64,000 nucleotides of DNA. Source: JAJXZP01 sp963787185. GTDB taxonomy: Bacteria > Spirochaetota > Spirochaetia > Treponematales > Rectinemataceae. Shown here piece after piece: positions 42,825 through 52,264 of the stretch. The position numbers were made by a program, and so were the translations under genes. Under the pieces are notes generated by a model. The model was not told where the DNA came from, made no database searches, and saw only the letters and a list, made by a program, of their open reading frames with translations. The stretch's first letter is position 1. Every line of letters starts with the position of its first letter. Where the stretch lies: positions 496,001-560,000 of the forward strand of contig CAWBCC010000012.1 of assembly GCA_963787185.1 (NCBI GenBank), written 5' to 3'.

Positions 42825-43603
42825 TCCGTCTCATGTCATGGAACGTCAACGGCATCCGTTCCTGCGCTTCGAAGGGTCTTTTCGAGTGGCTGGAGACGGC
42901 CAGTCCGGACGTTCTCAGTCTTCAGGAGACCAAGGCCCATCCCGACCAGCTCCCGGCGGAGTTTCTCGCCCCCTCCGACGGACATGGGGAGCAATACAGG
43001 GCCTATTGGGCCTCGGCCAAGCGACGGGGCTACTCGGGCACCGCCATATTCTCGAAGCGGGAGCCGCGGGCCATTTCGTTTTTGGGAAGCGCCGATTTCG
43101 ACGACGAGGGGCGCGGCCTCGTGGCGGACTTCGGCGATTTCACGCTGGTTTCGGCTTACTTTCCGAACAGCCAGGAGGGCGGCGCACGCCTCGATTATAA
43201 GCTTCGCTTCTGCGACGCAGTCCTGGCCCTCTGCGACAAATTAGTCGCCGCGGGGAAGCACGTCGTGGTGGCGGGCGACTACAATATCGCTCACAAGCCC
43301 ATCGATCTCGCCAATCCCAAGGCGAACGAGGGCAACCCCGGTTACCTGCCGGAAGAGCGGGCCTGGATGGACCGCTATACTTCATCCGGCTACGTGGACA
43401 GCCTCCGGCACTTCAACAAAGAGGCCGGGCAGTACACCTGGTGGACCTACCGCGTGCCGGGGGCCCGGGAGCGCAACGTCGGATGGAGGCTCGATTACCA
43501 TTGTGTGGACGAATCTCTCATCCCCGCAGTGAAGGCGGCCTCCATACACCCCGAGGTGCAGGGTTCCGATCACTGCCCCGTTTCACTCGATCTCGAGTTT
43601 TAG
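42821..43603 (+). CDS. xth: Exodeoxyribonuclease III / AP endonuclease
   Basis: 260 aa, starting in an ATGA overlap. It cleaves DNA 5' of abasic sites in base-excision repair and has 3'-5' exonuclease and phosphatase activities. Family motifs are complete: SWNVNGIRS (N-terminal Asn), LQETKAH (catalytic Glu), SAYFPNSQ, GDYNIAHKPIDLANPK (Asp/Asn pair), RLDYHCVDESL and GSDHCPVSLDLEF (catalytic Asp-His). The length is normal. The closest type is ExoA/Xth. Confidence 0.96.
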   Translation: MIRLMSWNVNGIRSCASKGLFEWLETASPDVLSLQETKAHPDQLPAEFLAPSDGHGEQYRAYWASAKRRGYSGTAIFSKREPRAISFLGSADFDDEGRGLVADFGDFTLVSAYFPNSQEGGARLDYKLRFCDAVLALCDKLVAAGKHVVVAGDYNIAHKPIDLANPKANEGNPGYLPEERAWMDRYTSSGYVDSLRHFNKEAGQYTWWTYRVPGARERNVGWRLDYHCVDESLIPAVKAASIHPEVQGSDHCPVSLDLEF

Positions 43604-43635
43604 GTATATTTACCGGCAATCGAAGGAATACGACG

Positions 43636-44199
43636 ATGAAACTCCGTTATAATGCCCCGACCACGCTCACATTCACCATCGCTGCCGCACTGGTTCTCCT
43701 GCTTTCCGGCACCGTCGCGCCCGGACTCACCGAAAGCTGGTTTTCGACGCCGGCGCCCTTTCACGCCGATCACGTCAAGGACTACGTCAAGCTCTTCACG
43801 CATGCGCTCGGTCACGCGAGCGTGGACCACTATATCTCCAACTTCAGCTTCATTCTGCTTCTCGGTCCCATCCTCGAGTCGACTTACGGCTCGGCGACGG
43901 TCCTCGTCATGATGTTCGCGACCGCGCTCGTCACGGGCGTGCTCAACGTGCTCCTTTTTCCGAATACGATTCTTCTCGGAGCGAGCGGCATCGTCTTCAT
44001 GATGATACTCCTCGCTTCCTTCACCAACTTCAGGAAGGGCGAGATACCCCTGACTTTCATTCTGATCATGGTGGTCTATCTGGGCCGGGAGGTGTGGAAC
44101 GCCATCGCACAACACGGCAACATTTCGCATTTCGCGCATATCATGGGCGGCCTCACCGGAAGCTTCTTCGGCTTCTTCAAGCCGAAGAAGCGGGACTAG
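43636..44199 (+). CDS. Rhomboid-family intramembrane serine protease
   Basis: 187 aa from ATG 43636. Membrane helices carry the rhomboid hallmarks: HALGHASVDHYISNFSFILLLGPILE (the H...H...N helix that lines the active site), GASGIVFMMILLAS with the nucleophile Ser in GASG, and ISHFAHIMGGLTGSFFGF with the catalytic His. It cleaves membrane-protein helices within the bilayer; substrates are unknown. It is a compact, six-helix form. The next membrane-protein gene follows after 6 bp. Confidence 0.9.
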   Translation: MKLRYNAPTTLTFTIAAALVLLLSGTVAPGLTESWFSTPAPFHADHVKDYVKLFTHALGHASVDHYISNFSFILLLGPILESTYGSATVLVMMFATALVTGVLNVLLFPNTILLGASGIVFMMILLASFTNFRKGEIPLTFILIMVVYLGREVWNAIAQHGNISHFAHIMGGLTGSFFGFFKPKKRD

Positions 44200-44205
44200 G
44201 CGGAG

Positions 44206-44790
44206 ATGCTCGTGCGCCGTGTCGCGCCTCGCAGGAGCCGGTTCACCCGCTATGTCAGGGGACTGGCCAAGGTCGTCCTTATTCTGGCCATCGCCGGCCT
44301 CTGTCTGTACTTCGCCCAGAAACGCTACGGCCTCTTCGATAGCGAAATCAACGCGATAGACTCCTTCGTGGCCGAGGCAAACGCGAGCCTGTCCAACGAG
44401 GCTTTCGCCGGCATATCCATGGGGAGCCTCGCCCTCGTCCTCGGTCTTTGCGTCTTCCCCATCTTCGTGAAGAAGTTCGACAACAAGGCCTACCTGCGGG
44501 GGCTTTGGCGAGGGCTCATATCGGCTCTCGTCTTCTTCGTCTCGAATGGACTGTATTCCCTCGCCGCGCAGGCGAGCCGGCTCTACCTCATAGCCGCGCT
44601 CGCCATCGTGATCGTGGCGAGCGCGCTTCTTGTCGAGGGCATCTCTCTCGCCGTGCGCGAAGAGTACGAACGTTCCTTCCGAACGGACATCGTCGCCTCG
44701 ATCGCCTCGGGACTGCTCTTTTCCGTCCTGCTCAAGCTGGGACAGTACGGATACGAGTGGATCAAGTCTCTGCTCGTCGCGAAAGTTTGA
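44206..44790 (+). CDS. Polytopic membrane protein of unknown function
   Basis: 194 aa from ATG 44206, 6 bp after the rhomboid gene. About five hydrophobic helices: VVLILAIAGLCLYFA, GSLALVLGLCVFPIFV, LISALVFFVSNGLYSLA, LYLIAALAIVIVASALLV and IVASIASGLLFSVLLKLG. The N-terminus is basic (RRVAPRRSRFTRYVR). There are no recognisable catalytic or binding motifs. Close spacing suggests co-expression with the rhomboid protease, of which it could be a partner or substrate; that is speculative. Confidence 0.75.
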   Translation: MLVRRVAPRRSRFTRYVRGLAKVVLILAIAGLCLYFAQKRYGLFDSEINAIDSFVAEANASLSNEAFAGISMGSLALVLGLCVFPIFVKKFDNKAYLRGLWRGLISALVFFVSNGLYSLAAQASRLYLIAALAIVIVASALLVEGISLAVREEYERSFRTDIVASIASGLLFSVLLKLGQYGYEWIKSLLVAKV

Positions 44791-44799
44791 GCCGACCTC

Positions 44800-46074
44800 C
44801 TACACTCCAGCCGGCTCGGCCACGGCCGTGCGCCCCGCCTCGTAGGCCTCGATCTCGGCCTTGACGACCTTGGCCAGGCGCCGCACGCCTTCCTCGATCT
44901 GAAGCTTCGAGGAGTAGGAGAAGTTGATACGCATCGCGTTGTGCTCGGGCTCGTCGAAGTAAAAGGCGGATCCGACGACGTAGGCCACCTTCTCGGCGAC
45001 GGCTTTGTGGATCATCTCGTCGGTGTTGACGAAGGACGGGAGGCTGAGCCAGAGGAATAGACCGCCCTCGGGTTTGGTCCACTTGATGTCTGACCGGCGG
45101 GGCATGTGCTTCTCGAGCATGTCGCACATGAAGTTGCGCTTGTCGCGGTAGAGCTCGCAGGTATGTTGGATGACGCCGTACAGCTTGCCGGACTTGAGAT
45201 ACTCCGCCAGCCATTTCTGCGAGAAGACGTTGGTGCAGAGGTCGACGGCCTGCTTGGCCACGACCAGCTTCTGGATGATCTCGGGGCGAGCGATTACCCA
45301 GCCCACGCGGACGCCCGGCACGAGAATCTTGGAGAAGGTCTTCATCCCCACGACGATGCCGCGATTCTCGCCCTGCTGATCGATCTGATAGATCGAAGGG
45401 ATGGACTCGCCGAGGAAGCGGATTTCGCGGTAGGGAGCGTCCTCCACGATGAGGAGATCGTGCTCGTAGGCGAAGGCGAGGAGGGCCTTGCGCTTGGCCA
45501 GGCTCCAGCAGATGCCGCTGGGATTCTGGAAGTCGGGGATCACGTAGATGTATTTGACGCTCGCCCTGTCGTTTCGCGCGTGAAGATAACGGCGCTCCAG
45601 CTCCTCCATGTCGAAGCCGTCGTTGTCGCGGCTGGAGGGAACGCCCAGCATGCGACCCTGATAGGACTGGACTGCCTGGATGGCCCCCACGTAGGTCGGG
45701 CGTTCGGCTAGGATGTAGTCGCCCGGGTCGAGGAAGATCTTGGGAATCATGTCGAGGGCCTGCTGGCTCGCCGAGACGATGAGCATATTGTCGGGGCCCA
45801 GCCTGACGCCCTGCCTCTCCTCGAACTTGATGAGTTCGGCCTTGAGATCGTTGTCGCCTTCGGTCGTGCCGTACTGAAGCGCCGAACGGGCTTCCTTCTT
45901 GAAGACGAGATCGGCCGCAGCCTGGAGGTCTTCGACGGGAAAAGTGTCGGGATCGGGCAGTCCTCCCGCGAAGGAGATGATCTCGGGCTGCTGCGTGAGC
46001 TTGAGAAGCTCGCGTATGACGGACTTCTTCATGTTATTGGCGTTCTTCGAATAGAGCGATTCGAGGTAGAGCAT
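44800..46074 (-). CDS. PLP-dependent aminotransferase (2-aminoadipate/LysN-like)
   Basis: 424 aa, ATG 46074. Fold-type I aminotransferase without a regulatory domain. Landmarks: ISFAGGLPDPDTFP, ALQYGTTEGDNDLKAEL, IPDFQNPSG (substrate carboxylate/PLP contacts), VEDAPYREIRF, and the PLP lysine in GMKTFSKILVPGVRVGW. The pattern matches LysN/2-aminoadipate or multi-substrate aromatic/branched-chain aminotransferases. The true substrate is not clear. It converges on the membrane-protein gene with a 9-bp gap and diverges from ychF. Confidence 0.9.
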   Translation of the reverse strand: MLYLESLYSKNANNMKKSVIRELLKLTQQPEIISFAGGLPDPDTFPVEDLQAAADLVFKKEARSALQYGTTEGDNDLKAELIKFEERQGVRLGPDNMLIVSASQQALDMIPKIFLDPGDYILAERPTYVGAIQAVQSYQGRMLGVPSSRDNDGFDMEELERRYLHARNDRASVKYIYVIPDFQNPSGICWSLAKRKALLAFAYEHDLLIVEDAPYREIRFLGESIPSIYQIDQQGENRGIVVGMKTFSKILVPGVRVGWVIARPEIIQKLVVAKQAVDLCTNVFSQKWLAEYLKSGKLYGVIQHTCELYRDKRNFMCDMLEKHMPRRSDIKWTKPEGGLFLWLSLPSFVNTDEMIHKAVAEKVAYVVGSAFYFDEPEHNAMRINFSYSSKLQIEEGVRRLAKVVKAEIEAYEAGRTAVAEPAGV

Positions 46075-46280
46075 GGCTGGGACTCCTTCTTAGCCGCGCG
46101 ATGAGCGACACGGAATGGCGAGACGCGGCCGAACCGGCCTCCATCTCTGAGCATATGGTACACTGCATCGAAGAATGAGTAAAGAGAAAATTGGATCAAC
46201 CTTTACAGTGGTCGTTTCGCATGTCGAAACGGAGCCTCTCATTGACCCGATCCTCTCTTCCCCTGTATTGTCGAAAGATC

Positions 46281-47384
46281 ATGCCTCTCAATTGCGGAAT
46301 CGTCGGCCTGCCCACGGTGGGCAAGACCACAATTTTCACCGCCCTCACCCGAGTCAAGGCGGAGACTTCGAGCTACGGCTCCTCGGCCAAGAACGCCAAC
46401 GTAGGCATTATCTCCGTTCCCGACCCTCGCCTGGACCGTCTGACGGCGATGTTCAACCCCAAGCGAAAAGTCCCCGCGACTGTGGAATTCGTGGATATAG
46501 CCGGTCTCGCCTCCGCCGCGTCCAAAAAGGAAGGGGCGACGAACCAGTTTCTCTCCCACATACGCGATTCCGCGGTTCTCGCCCACATCGTCCGCTGTTT
46601 CGACGACCCCGAGGTACCTCACGTTTCCAACAGGGTCAGCCCGGCGGACGACATCGAGGTGCTCCACACGGAGCTGGCGCTCGCCGACCTCGAGACGATA
46701 GACAAGCGTGCGGAAAAGCTGCAGAAGGAACTGAAGGATCCGGCCAAAAAAAAGGATGCAGAGCGCGAGCTTGCGGCCTTCGCGAAGATCCGGTCGGCTC
46801 TCCAGGAAGGTAGGCCGGCGCGATCCGTCGAACTCGAGCCCGAAGAGGCCGAGGCCGTCCGCCGCTCCTTTCTTATAACCATGAAGCGCGAACTCTATAT
46901 CTGCAACGCGGACGAGGCCGGCGTAAGGGCCGGCAATGCCCATATCGAGGCCGTTCGCCGCGTCGCAGCCGCGGAGGGTGCCGAATGCGTGGTCATCTGC
47001 GGCAAGTTCGAGGCGGAACTGGCCGAGCTCCAGAGCGAAGAGGAGAAACGCGAGTTTCTCGCCGAGCTGGGTCTCGAGGAATCCGGACTCGCCACCCTCA
47101 TCCATGCCGTCTATCGGCTCCTGGGCCTGCGGACCTTTTTCACCGCGGGCGAGGACGAGTGCCGCGCCTGGACGATCAAGGCCGGCGACAAGGCCCCCGC
47201 GGCGGCCGGAGTCATACACACCGATTTCGAAAAGGGTTTTATCAAGGCCGAGGTCTATCACTACGAGGACCTCGTCTCCCTGGGTTCCGAGCATGCCGTC
47301 CGCGTCGCGGGAAAGCTGCGCCAGGAGGGCCGGGACTATGTCGTCCAGGACGGCGATGTCGTCTTCTTCAAGTTCAACGTCTAG
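46281..47384 (+). CDS. ychF: Ribosome-binding ATPase YchF (Obg family)
   Basis: 367 aa from ATG 46281, chosen because it gives the family's MPLNCGIVGLPTVGKTT start. The P-loop is GLPTVGKTT. The G4 motif reads NADEAG instead of NKxD, which is why YchF/OLA1 prefers ATP over GTP. Switch-region DIAGLASAASKKEGATNQFLSHIRD, the coiled-coil insert and a C-terminal TGS domain (RTFFTAGEDECRAWTIKAGDKAP...VVQDGDVVFFKFNV) are all present. It binds ribosomes and responds to stress. The 3' end overlaps the opposing methyltransferase gene by 11 bp. Confidence 0.95.
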   Translation: MPLNCGIVGLPTVGKTTIFTALTRVKAETSSYGSSAKNANVGIISVPDPRLDRLTAMFNPKRKVPATVEFVDIAGLASAASKKEGATNQFLSHIRDSAVLAHIVRCFDDPEVPHVSNRVSPADDIEVLHTELALADLETIDKRAEKLQKELKDPAKKKDAERELAAFAKIRSALQEGRPARSVELEPEEAEAVRRSFLITMKRELYICNADEAGVRAGNAHIEAVRRVAAAEGAECVVICGKFEAELAELQSEEEKREFLAELGLEESGLATLIHAVYRLLGLRTFFTAGEDECRAWTIKAGDKAPAAAGVIHTDFEKGFIKAEVYHYEDLVSLGSEHAVRVAGKLRQEGRDYVVQDGDVVFFKFNV

Positions 47385-48507
47385 ACTGAGGCAGACGTAC
47401 CGCCGAGTACGATATCAGAATGAGGCGGTCCAGGAAGGGGCGTGCGCGTGCGCGGTCCTCCGCCGAGAGGAACTCCGAGCGCAGGGGACGGATAAAACGT
47501 CGCAGGAAGGATCTGGTTCTCGCGTCGAGAGGGGGATTCTCGGGGCCGAACTTGGGCGGAAGATAGGATGAGCCGGGAGAGGGCAGGCGGACCACGCCTC
47601 GAAGCCTGGGATTGAGCTCGATCCACTCGCCCTCCGCGGAGGGAGGCGGCCGACCGATAACCGCCGATCCCTTCCGCGCATAAAAGCTTATATTCGTCGG
47701 GAAGGAGTGAGTCTCCTCGAGTTTGCGGATCCGTGCGAGCTCGGCTCGAGTATCGGGGAGGGCGCCCTGATGGCAGAAGCGGACCAGCGAAAGCGGAGTC
47801 TCCGAAAGCGCCTGGAGCAATTCGTCCACGACGAAGGTGCGCGCGTAGGGAATCAGAAAGGCGTCGGCTATGCCCTCGTCGAAGCTCATCTCGAAGCTGT
47901 TTCTCATGCACTCGCGGACCGACCCGTCTTCCTCCGCCAGGGCCTTTACCTCCCGGGGCGTCGCGATGCCGCGCTTCGAGCACAGGGCGCGGACTCTTTC
48001 CACCTCGGCGCGGGCGTCGCGGCTGTACACCATGACGCGCAGTATGCCGCCCTCGACGAGCCGGTCCGCGAGGGCGCCGAGCGCCCCGACGAAATCCGGA
48101 ATACAATGCAACACGCCGTAACTGTCGATGTAGCAGTAGGGTCCCGGCGCGATAGACGCGTCCATGAGGTCGCCGGCGAGGTAGCGGATATTGAAGCGGA
48201 GATGGCGCAGGGCGTGCAGCCGGGCCCGGACGAGGGCCCGCGTCGAAAGGTCGAGAGCGTCTATTCGGCCGCGGGGATTGGCGACGCTCACCGGATAGGG
48301 CAGGAAGGAGCCGCAACCCGCGAGGAGGATGCCTCCGTCTTTTCCGGCGCGGATGCGCTCCGCATTGAACCGGGCCCAGAGCGCCTCCAGGTTGAAAACG
48401 TAGCTGTCCTGGGCTCTGATGGACCCGAGGATATTGTACCGGGGATAGGGGTATCTCTCGTAATGACGTCTGATCCGCCCGTCGACGTCGTTCTGCCACG
48501 TTGCCAT
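47374..48507 (-). CDS. SAM-dependent methyltransferase
   Basis: 377 aa if ATG 48507 is used (MATWQNDVDGRIRRHYERYPYPRYN); a longer reading to 48621 reaches towards dxs and looks less protein-like. The SAM-binding motif is GGILLAGCGSFLPYPVS, followed by the acidic IDALDLS, and DSYGVLHCIPDFVGAL as motif IV. The opening YPYPRYN is common in a group of class I methyltransferases with uncertain targets. It has a C-terminal region of about 150 residues without a recognised domain. It is divergent from dxs and convergent with ychF. Confidence 0.82.
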   Translation of the reverse strand: MATWQNDVDGRIRRHYERYPYPRYNILGSIRAQDSYVFNLEALWARFNAERIRAGKDGGILLAGCGSFLPYPVSVANPRGRIDALDLSTRALVRARLHALRHLRFNIRYLAGDLMDASIAPGPYCYIDSYGVLHCIPDFVGALGALADRLVEGGILRVMVYSRDARAEVERVRALCSKRGIATPREVKALAEEDGSVRECMRNSFEMSFDEGIADAFLIPYARTFVVDELLQALSETPLSLVRFCHQGALPDTRAELARIRKLEETHSFPTNISFYARKGSAVIGRPPPSAEGEWIELNPRLRGVVRLPSPGSSYLPPKFGPENPPLDARTRSFLRRFIRPLRSEFLSAEDRARARPFLDRLILISYSAVRLPQSRR

Positions 48508-48642
48508 CGTCGCGGGTATAGCATGAAGGGCGGCCTCTGTCAAAGTCGGCCCGGCCCCGGAAGGCGGGACCGCCCGATCGCGAAGGCGGTTCGGGGGGAA
48601 TACTTCTAGCAAAAGCGTCACCAGCGTGTTATCGTTACTGCG

Positions 48643-50601
48643 ATGGCCCTGCTCGATTCGATAGCTTCACCGTCCGACCTCAAGAAACTCGCCGCCGAAG
48701 AATTGTACGAACTCGCCGAGGAAATTCGCGGCGTGATCATATCGACCGTCACGAAAAACGGTGGCCACCTGGCCTCCAATCTGGGCGTCGTCGAACTCAC
48801 GCTCGCGCTCCATCGCAGTTTCGATTCTCCCTCCGACGCCATCGTCTGGGACGTCGGGCACCAGGCCTATACGCACAAGCTCCTGACCGGCCGCCTGGCC
48901 GCTTTCGAGGGGTTGAGAATGAGAGGCGGCATCTCGGGGTTTCCCAAACGCTCGGAGAGTTCTCACGACATTTTCGATACCGGGCATGCCTCGACTTCCA
49001 TCTCGGCGGCTCTCGGCCTCCTCGAGGCGCGCGCCAGGACCGGAGCCCCCGGCAGGGTCATCGCGGTCATCGGCGACGGGGCGCTCACGGGCGGGATGGC
49101 CTTCGAGGCACTGAGCCATGCCGGTCAGCTCGCTCTACCCCTCATCATCGTCCTGAACGACAACAAAATGTCGATATCGCCCAACGTAGGGGCCCTTTCC
49201 CGCTATCTTTCCAGGCTTTCCGCGACGGCGCGCTACCAGGCCGTCCGCAGGAAAATCGACCGCATGGTGCGCGGACTGCCGATCCTCGGCCGCCTGGCCT
49301 ATGATCTCATGATGCGGGGCAAGAAGGCCGCGAAGGCCCTCTTCTTCAAGGAGAACCTTTTCTCCGACCTCGGCTTCGAGTATGTCGGGCCGATCGACGG
49401 TCACAACATTCCGATCATGCTCAGCGTGTTCCGGGATGTCCGAGCCTTGGCTCGACCCGTAGTCGTGCATGTCCTCACGCGCAAGGGCAAGGGCTTCGAT
49501 CTCGCAGAAGAGGATCCGACGAGATACCACGGCCTATCGCCCATGGCCTGCAGCGACGGAATCGTCGAGCCGCGGCCCGCCGCCACCTTCACCGAGGCCT
49601 TCGCCGATGCCATGGACAGGCGCGGCTGCGCCGACCCGCGGCTCGTGGCCGTCACGGCGGCCATGACCAAGGGCACGGGCCTCGAGCGCTTTCGCGCATC
49701 TTTCCCGGGGCGACTCCACGATGTCGGCATAGCGGAACAGCATGCCGTCACCTTTGCGGCCGGCCTCGCCGCGGGAGGCCTGCGGCCGGTCGTCGCGATC
49801 TATTCCACCTTCATGCAGCGGGCGGTCGATCAGGTCTTCCACGATGTCGCGCTGCCCGGTCTTCCCGTCGTCTTCGCCGTGGACCGCGCCGGGGCGGTCG
49901 GCGAGGACGGCGAGACGCACCAGGGCATTTACGATATCGCGTTATTCCGTTCCTTCCCCCGTCTCCCGATTCTCGCTCCCGCCAGCGCTGTGGAGCTCGA
50001 TCTCTGCTTGAACTGGGCGCTGGATTCCGGCGGCCCGGCGATCCTCCGCTATCCCAAGGCCGTCTGTCCGTGCGAGGAGGCGGCCTACGCGACTCCGATC
50101 GTGGAGGGGCGGGGCGTATTCCTCAGGCGCTCGGGCATGTCCACGCTGCTCGTCGCGATGGGCGGTCTGGTCCGTCTCGCGGTCGAGGCATCCGACATGC
50201 TTCTGAGGGGCGGGGCGGCCAGGCCCTCGGCTCCCCTGGAGGTGGATCGCTCGGGCGTCGGCACCGACGTCTATTCCCTGCGCTTCCTATCGCCGATCGA
50301 CGACGAGGCCTTCGCCGAAGCCGTCTCGCCCTACCGGCGCATAATCGTATTGGAGGAGGGCGTATCCTCGGGCGGCGTCGGGGAATACCTCACGGCCCTC
50401 GCGGCGCGGCGCGGACTGCGCGCCTCCGTCCGCGTCGTGGGCTTTCCTTCGGAGCCGGCTGCTCAGGCGAGCAGGGAAGAGTTGCTCGACGCGCTGGGAC
50501 TCTCCGCGATCGGCATCGCGGCTCTCGTGGAACAGGTCGAGGCCGAGGATCGCGCCGGCGGCCGAATATTCAGTTTCAGGACCGTGGGGGCAGGCGCCTG
50601 A
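48643..50601 (+). CDS. dxs: 1-deoxy-D-xylulose-5-phosphate synthase
   Basis: 652 aa from ATG 48643. It condenses pyruvate and glyceraldehyde-3-phosphate with TPP and Mg, the first step of the MEP isoprenoid pathway (thiamine and B6 precursors also). Landmarks: SNLGVVELTLALH, VWDVGHQAYTHKLLTGR, GDGALTGGMAFEALSHAG with NDNKMSISPNVGALS (TPP/Mg site), GIAEQHAVTFAAGLA and the C-terminal transketolase domain. It overlaps folP by one base (TGATG) and is first in the seven-gene run to truA. It is slightly longer than the 620-aa norm. Confidence 0.96.
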   Translation: MALLDSIASPSDLKKLAAEELYELAEEIRGVIISTVTKNGGHLASNLGVVELTLALHRSFDSPSDAIVWDVGHQAYTHKLLTGRLAAFEGLRMRGGISGFPKRSESSHDIFDTGHASTSISAALGLLEARARTGAPGRVIAVIGDGALTGGMAFEALSHAGQLALPLIIVLNDNKMSISPNVGALSRYLSRLSATARYQAVRRKIDRMVRGLPILGRLAYDLMMRGKKAAKALFFKENLFSDLGFEYVGPIDGHNIPIMLSVFRDVRALARPVVVHVLTRKGKGFDLAEEDPTRYHGLSPMACSDGIVEPRPAATFTEAFADAMDRRGCADPRLVAVTAAMTKGTGLERFRASFPGRLHDVGIAEQHAVTFAAGLAAGGLRPVVAIYSTFMQRAVDQVFHDVALPGLPVVFAVDRAGAVGEDGETHQGIYDIALFRSFPRLPILAPASAVELDLCLNWALDSGGPAILRYPKAVCPCEEAAYATPIVEGRGVFLRRSGMSTLLVAMGGLVRLAVEASDMLLRGGAARPSAPLEVDRSGVGTDVYSLRFLSPIDDEAFAEAVSPYRRIIVLEEGVSSGGVGEYLTALAARRGLRASVRVVGFPSEPAAQASREELLDALGLSAIGIAALVEQVEAEDRAGGRIFSFRTVGAGA

Positions 50602-51461
50602 TGGAAACCTCTCTTGCTCTGCCCGGAGGCCGGTCCCTGCCCGTCGACGGCCGGGGTCTCGTCATGGGTATCGTCAATGTCACGCCGGATTCGTTTTTCC
50701 CGGGCAGCCGTCGCCCGGACAGACTCGAGGCTCGCGACGCCGCTCTCGGTATGGCCGCCGCCGGAGCGGCGATAATCGATGTCGGAGGCGAATCGACCCG
50801 GCCGGGATCGGACTATGTCGGACTCGACGAGGAGCTCGAGAGAGTCGTGCCGGTAGTCGAGGAGATCCGGCGGGAGTCGAGCGTGGCCATTTCGATCGAT
50901 ACCCGCAAGTCCGAGGTCGCCGCCGCGGCCTTGGATGCGGGTGCCGACATCGTCAACGACATAGCCGCACTGGCTCACGACCCCGATATGGCTAGGGTCA
51001 TCGCTTCCCGCGATGCCTGCGTCGTACTCATGCACATGCTCGGAGAGCCCAAGACCATGCAGGTCGCGCCGGTCTACGGCGACTGCCCCTCCGAAGTCCG
51101 CGCTTTTCTGCTCGAAGCGGTTTCTCGCGCCCGGGCCGCCGGAATAGCCGGCGATAAAATAATCCTGGACCCGGGCATCGGCTTCGGCAAGCGTCTCGAA
51201 GACAATCTGGCCATCCTCTCCCGCCTCGACGAGCTCGTCGCCGACGGCTATCCCGTTCTCGTCGGTCTGTCGCGGAAGGCCTTTCTCGGCGCGGTCACGG
51301 GCAGGAAGGTCGAGGATCGCCTATCCGCCAGTCTCGGTGCCGCCTGTGCTGCCTTCGCCAAGGGCGCGCGCATTTTCCGCGTCCACGATATCGCCGAGAC
51401 GGTCGACGCTCTCGCGGCCTTCGCCGCGGCACAGGCCATACCCCTGAGGTCCGCGACGTGA
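50601..51461 (+). CDS. folP: Dihydropteroate synthase
   Basis: 286 aa, starting at the TGATG junction with dxs. It joins p-aminobenzoate to dihydropterin pyrophosphate in folate synthesis, and is the sulfonamide target. The two signatures are present: MGIVNVTPDSFFPGSR, and IDVGGESTRPGSDYV with VVPVVEEI. Further family blocks: ISIDTRKSEVAAAALDAGADIVND, LMHMLGEPKTMQ, and DPGIGFGKRLEDNLAILSRL. Length is normal. It overlaps the cdaA GTG by 4 bp. folP beside cdaA echoes the folP/glmM/cdaA neighbourhoods of other bacteria. Confidence 0.95.
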   Translation: METSLALPGGRSLPVDGRGLVMGIVNVTPDSFFPGSRRPDRLEARDAALGMAAAGAAIIDVGGESTRPGSDYVGLDEELERVVPVVEEIRRESSVAISIDTRKSEVAAAALDAGADIVNDIAALAHDPDMARVIASRDACVVLMHMLGEPKTMQVAPVYGDCPSEVRAFLLEAVSRARAAGIAGDKIILDPGIGFGKRLEDNLAILSRLDELVADGYPVLVGLSRKAFLGAVTGRKVEDRLSASLGAACAAFAKGARIFRVHDIAETVDALAAFAAAQAIPLRSAT

Positions 51462-52264
51462 GCGGCGCGAGCCTTTGGGCCTTTTTTGCCGCCTATCTCA
51501 GGCCGGCCCTCGACATTCTTCTGCTAGCCTTTCTCGTCTACAAGACCTACGAGGTGCTCGTCCGGACTCAGGCGGTTCAGCTCGTCAAGGGCGCGCTCAT
51601 ACTCGCCGCCTTCTATGGCGGGGCGATCGTTCTCCAGCTTACGACGGTCACTTGGATACTGAATATCCTGGCCCCGGGCCTCGTCATCGCGCTCGCCATC
51701 GTATTCCAGCCCGAGCTGCGCAAGATCGTCATGCGGCTGGGCCAGGGTTCGTTTTTTCACGGGGCTTCCAGACCGCGGCTCACGCAGATCGAAGCCGTGC
51801 TAGCTGCGGCCGAGATGCTCGCGTCGACGAGGCGCGGTGCGCTCATGGTTTTCTCGCGCGGAGTGGGCCTCAAGAACATCGTCGATTCCGGGACCAGACT
51901 CGATTCGCTGCTGTCCTCGAGCCTCATCGTGACGATCTTCGGACACGATACGCCTCTGCACGACGGCGCGCTCATCGTGCAGGAGGGGCGCATCGCCGCC
52001 GCGGGCTGTTTCCTTCCTCTTTCGGAGCAACAGGATATCCGCAAGAGCTTCGGCACGCGTCATCGCGCCGCGCTCGGCCTCTCCGAAGAGACCGACGCCG
52101 TGGTGCTCGTGGTGTCCGAGGAGACCGGAGCTCTTTCTCTGGCCTACGAGTCGAAGCTCTACTACGGTCTTTCGCCGGAGCAGGTGCGGCGCAGGCTCGG
52201 CGAGCTCCTCGATTTCCCCGTCGACGCGGCCGAAGAAGCCGAGGAGACCTCCGTTGTCGACTAA
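51458..52264 (+). CDS. cdaA: Diadenylate cyclase CdaA (DisA_N domain)
   Basis: 268 aa from GTG 51458 (GTGA overlap with folP). Three N-terminal membrane helices (LDILLLAFLVYKTYEV, LVKGALILAAFYGGAIVLQL, TWILNILAPGLVIALAIVF) lead into the DAC domain, with DGA at 169-171 (TPLHDGALIV) and RHR at 201-203 (GTRHRAALGLSE). These are the catalytic motifs that fuse two ATP into c-di-AMP. The messenger controls potassium, osmotic balance and the cell wall. The regulator CdaR is encoded directly downstream, as in Firmicutes and spirochaetes. Confidence 0.96.
   Translation: MSGASLWAFFAAYLRPALDILLLAFLVYKTYEVLVRTQAVQLVKGALILAAFYGGAIVLQLTTVTWILNILAPGLVIALAIVFQPELRKIVMRLGQGSFFHGASRPRLTQIEAVLAAAEMLASTRRGALMVFSRGVGLKNIVDSGTRLDSLLSSSLIVTIFGHDTPLHDGALIVQEGRIAAAGCFLPLSEQQDIRKSFGTRHRAALGLSEETDAVVLVVSEETGALSLAYESKLYYGLSPEQVRRRLGELLDFPVDAAEEAEETSVVD

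Noticed and set aside
50360..50380. Further copy of the 15-bp coding repeat in dxs
   Set aside because: GCGTATCCTCG matches only in part, and the residues (EEGVSSGG) are the normal family sequence at that site in Dxs.
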